Source of the DNA: Pelargonium nanum
Taxonomy: Eukaryota > Streptophyta > Magnoliopsida > Geraniales > Geraniaceae
DNA length: 23,808 nt
Reading direction: 5' to 3'
NCBI GenBank assembly: GCA_036897485.1
Contig: JAYMTF010001373.1
Coordinates: 1-23,808 of the forward strand
Both the position numbers and the translations under genes were made by a program. Below are positions 21,263 to 23,808 of this stretch, piece by piece; the stretch's first letter is position 1; every line of letters begins with the position of its first letter. The notes under the pieces were generated by a model. It was not told where the DNA came from. It made no database searches and saw only the letters and a list, made by a program, of their open reading frames with translations.

Positions 21263-23808
21263 ATGGAGAGAAGCTTAACATATGCAGGCTCACACTCGAG
21301 ACCTATGTGCCTCAACCATGGCCCTGCACACACTCGCTCTCTCGTCCCCATTTCCACTGCTTCTCTCCGGAGTAGCCGAAGCTGCAGAAAATCCTCCAGG
21401 ACTGTTAAGGCACTGTATACCTCTCCGGCGAGGCCCACTCTATCCAGCGATTGGGACATCTCCGGCTACTCCGCCGCCACAGCTTCACCGTTGCCCAAAT
21501 TCGAAGATCTCGACACCTCCAACATGCTCCTCCGTCAGCGAATCATCTTTTTGGGCACTCAGGTCCTGCTCTCGCTCCCTCTCGCGCTCTGGTTTTTCTC
21601 CTAGGGTTTAGCGGTTAGCTGTGTGATTTGCTAGCTTCATTTTTTATGAATTTCTGAAATGTTAGATGGTTATTGCGTTGATTTCTGTGGTTTGGTTATC
21701 AGATTTTATAGATGTGTTTTGATGCTCACTACTCACTAGTGTGACTTGGTTACTGCACTATGGTGATGAGTGTTTGGGAATTAATTTGCTTATTGTAGAT
21801 TTGTAGTTGTCAATACCTGCTATCATCTTGATATTCTGAAGATGAAGGGAGCGAGTTAACCATAGTTATCTCTGTACTGCCTTGTTATTTTAAGCTGAAA
21901 CATTAGGGTTGAACATTGGATTTTGGAAATGCTTATATGCTCTCCTAGTATGATATTGGTAGTATGTTTTTAGCTCGTTCTCTTGAGCAGCAAATTGGTT
22001 CTGTTTAATGAAATGGGTATTGTTGGTAGTCATGCTTTGAGTTCAATGGTTTCATGGAAGCTTCCAAGACAGGTATTGGAACTTTGACCATAATTATGTT
22101 GTTATGATGTGGATGCACCTGAAACATGGCTTCAATGCCGGATAATTGATATTTCAATTTTTGTGTGTGTGTGTGTTTTGTTAGCTAACTTATGAAAATG
22201 ACAACAATGAAGTTTTTTTCTTCTTCTAAAGTTGTATTGATATTAATTATTTTTATGGATAATAAGCAGGTTGATGACACGAGTGCCGATCTTATTATTG
22301 GCCAGCTCTTATTTCTGGATGCTGAAGATTCAGGGAAAGATATTAAACTGTTTATTAATTCACCTGGTGGTTCAGTTACTGCGGGTATGTTTTGACTATA
22401 TTCCATATACTTAACTATTGGCGTCTTTCCTTGTTTCTTAGTTTTTTGAAATGGTCATGAATGAAGCTTATGTCATGCATGTTAATTGTTAAATAGAGTT
22501 AACTGTTTGGCTTATCTTGTGATGGAGATGGTTTGTGGTGTACAAGCTGAAGTGAAACTTAAGATCGTTTTTAGAGTTATTTAAAGCTCAAGTTCACCTG
22601 ATATATGAAGAATAATTAATATATCGAAGAAAAGAGTCGATGTTAATTTGACTATTTTGAGAAAAATAAGTGTCATGTTTTCTATTTTGAGAAAAATTAA
22701 GAAGTTATTGTTATATATTTCCTCTTCTATCCGCATGCACATGTGTGGTAACAAACTCAAAGGATACTATCTAACTTATTATAGGGACTCTATTGGTAAT
22801 TCATGCATAACAAACTTCCTAAAAAATAAACACGACACTTATTTTGGGACAAAAATGCAAATGAAACAATAAACTTATTTTGGGACGGATAGAATAGCAA
22901 ATTAGATTAATTGTGTCAGTATTACTCCTTGGTTTTCACATTATGTTAGTCTTACATCATTTCTTGTTGCATGTAGGAATGGCAATATATGATGCAATGA
23001 AAATGTGCAAGGCTGATATTTCAACTATTTGCATGGGGCTTGCTGCATCCATGGGCGCATTTATCCTTTGTGCTGGTACGAAAGGGAAAAGATTCTGTAT
23101 GCCCAATGCAAGAGTGATGATCCATCAAGCACATGGACGTGCAGGAGGCGCAGTAAGTATTCAGTCTCTGTTTGTGCAAACTCGTTAACTTGAGAAGTTT
23201 AGTTTTACTTGTATATTTATTTGTCAAAATATAACCTGAGCAGGAATTGGTGTTTTATTATGCCCACATATATTGCTTGCATTATTGGATGTGAGATTGT
23301 GAGTTATTCCTTTTGAATCTTAGACCAGTGCACCGAGTCACTGAGATATGATGTACCACCTACATTGGCTTAATAGCTTTGCAAACAAGATTTGATGAAA
23401 CTCTCAAAACTGTTCAGAACTGAAATACCCAAAAGTGCATAGATCTCATATGCTTTTACTCACAACTGTATGAAAGATAATTTGGCAATCGAAGATGACT
23501 TATGCGGCATAAGAAGTTTGCTAATTAAGCCTGACTAGGGGAAGGTAGGCTGCGCTTGGAATGGTTATAGTACTATCTGATAATAGTCTTCCTATCTGTT
23601 ATTTTGTAAACTGTAGCCTCAATTTTGTAAATATGTTTTATTGGAAAATCCAAATACGCAGTTCTTAAACCAACATTTCAGTTCTTCTTGTAGAGAATAA
23701 TAGTTATACGGTTTTGTTTTTTGAATCTAAGGCATCATTTGTATCAAGGAAAACAACTTCCACTTTCATTAATAAAAGTGCTATTTGGGCAATGATTGAT
23801 GTGTGGCA
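21263..23808 (+). CDS. CLPP3: Plastid ATP-dependent Clp protease proteolytic subunit 3, 5' part
   Basis: Three exons (21263-21562, 22270-22384, 22977-23152) join in frame to 197 residues, and the rest lies beyond the window. The Ser/Arg-rich N-terminus of about 55 residues looks like a plastid transit peptide. The block [12 protein letters not shown] and [20 protein letters not shown] closely matches what I recall of Arabidopsis CLPP3 and separates it from CLPP4, CLPP5 and CLPP6. Core motifs are [13 protein letters not shown] (127-139), the catalytic Ser S163 in GLAASMGAF and His H188 in MIHQ, 25 residues apart as in bacterial ClpP. The catalytic Asp should be downstream of the window. The protein forms part of the stromal Clp core that degrades plastid proteins with ClpC chaperones. 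An in-frame ATG at 21263 in a good context was taken as the start. A TATA-like TATATTTAT lies at 21169. The first donor (GTCCTG) is weak, and the third intron runs past 23808. Confidence 0.94.
22162..22176. repeat. (TG)n microsatellite in CLPP3 intron 1
   Basis: A run of seven TG units lies about 95 bases before the second CLPP3 exon. It is short and has no other evident role. Confidence 0.85.
22640..22895. mobile_element. Stowaway-like MITE remnant in CLPP3 intron 2
   Basis: The right end, read as complement, is ATCCGTCCCAAAATAAGTTT, a typical plant Stowaway-like end, and a second 'gtcccaaaataagtgtcgtg' unit lies just inside it. The left side has two matching 'tattttgagaaaaat' units, one followed by 'aagtgtcatg'. 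The paired subterminal motifs in opposite orientation suggest a degenerate MITE of about 250 bp. End points are approximate and no clean TA duplication was found. Confidence 0.45.

Noticed and set aside
21151..21459. 102-codon minus-strand frame opposite CLPP3 exon 1
   Set aside because: It is an antisense shadow of the CLPP3 first exon with no recognisable domain.
21282..21611. 109-codon plus-strand frame overlapping CLPP3 exon 1
   Set aside because: It is an alternative frame of the GC-richer transit-peptide region; the CLPP3 frame continues through conserved exons and this one does not.

Overview
The window is nuclear DNA of a flowering plant, most likely a eudicot and plausibly a rosid. 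Genes are split by AT-rich GT-AG introns, intergenic DNA is AT-rich, transposon remnants are of plant types (hAT, Stowaway-like, SINE, LINE), and the recognisable proteins are plant or plastid proteins. No bacterial, viral or organellar genes, rRNA, CRISPR array or intact tRNA were seen.

Layout: (1) 1-4428 has no convincing gene. It holds a decayed reading frame at 304-639 and a tRNA-derived SINE-like piece near 2.6 kb. (2) 4429-5806 (-) is a complete three-exon heavy-metal-associated isoprenylated plant protein (HIPP). A small transposon sits exactly at its last splice acceptor. (3) 5807-7910 is the HIPP promoter plus intergenic DNA with a Stowaway-like MITE. (4) 7911-13022 (-) is a complete eleven-exon organellar methionyl-tRNA formyltransferase of 357 aa, with an antisense LINE fossil in intron 7. 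(5) 13686-18041 (-) is an eight-exon gene whose exons stay in frame throughout. It joins an HMG box, a domain usually seen in plant Ulp1/mobile-element proteins, and a RING-less SINA/SIAH-type zinc finger with its TRAF-like tail. (6) 18042-21262 is the upstream region of that gene and of CLPP3, which are head to head. It contains a 719-bp hAT-type element with a perfect 8-bp target duplication and a SINE nested inside it. (7) 21263-end (+) is the 5' part of CLPP3, a plastid Clp protease subunit. Three exons are visible and the gene runs off the window.

Three of the genes concern organelle or protein homeostasis: initiator tRNA formylation, a SINA-derived protein and the plastid Clp core. They appear to be neighbours because of old linkage, not an operon. 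From memory, Arabidopsis chromosome 1 carries a formyltransferase (At1g66520), a SINA-like cluster (about At1g66610-66660) and CLPP3 (At1g66670) in the same neighbourhood. The least ordinary item is the HMG / mobile-domain / SINA composite gene. It looks like a SINA-like locus whose RING end has been replaced, and it carries a 72-bp in-frame intron that would encode a hydrophobic segment if retained.

Exon borders were set by hand from GT-AG sites and reading-frame continuity. No transcript or database search was available.
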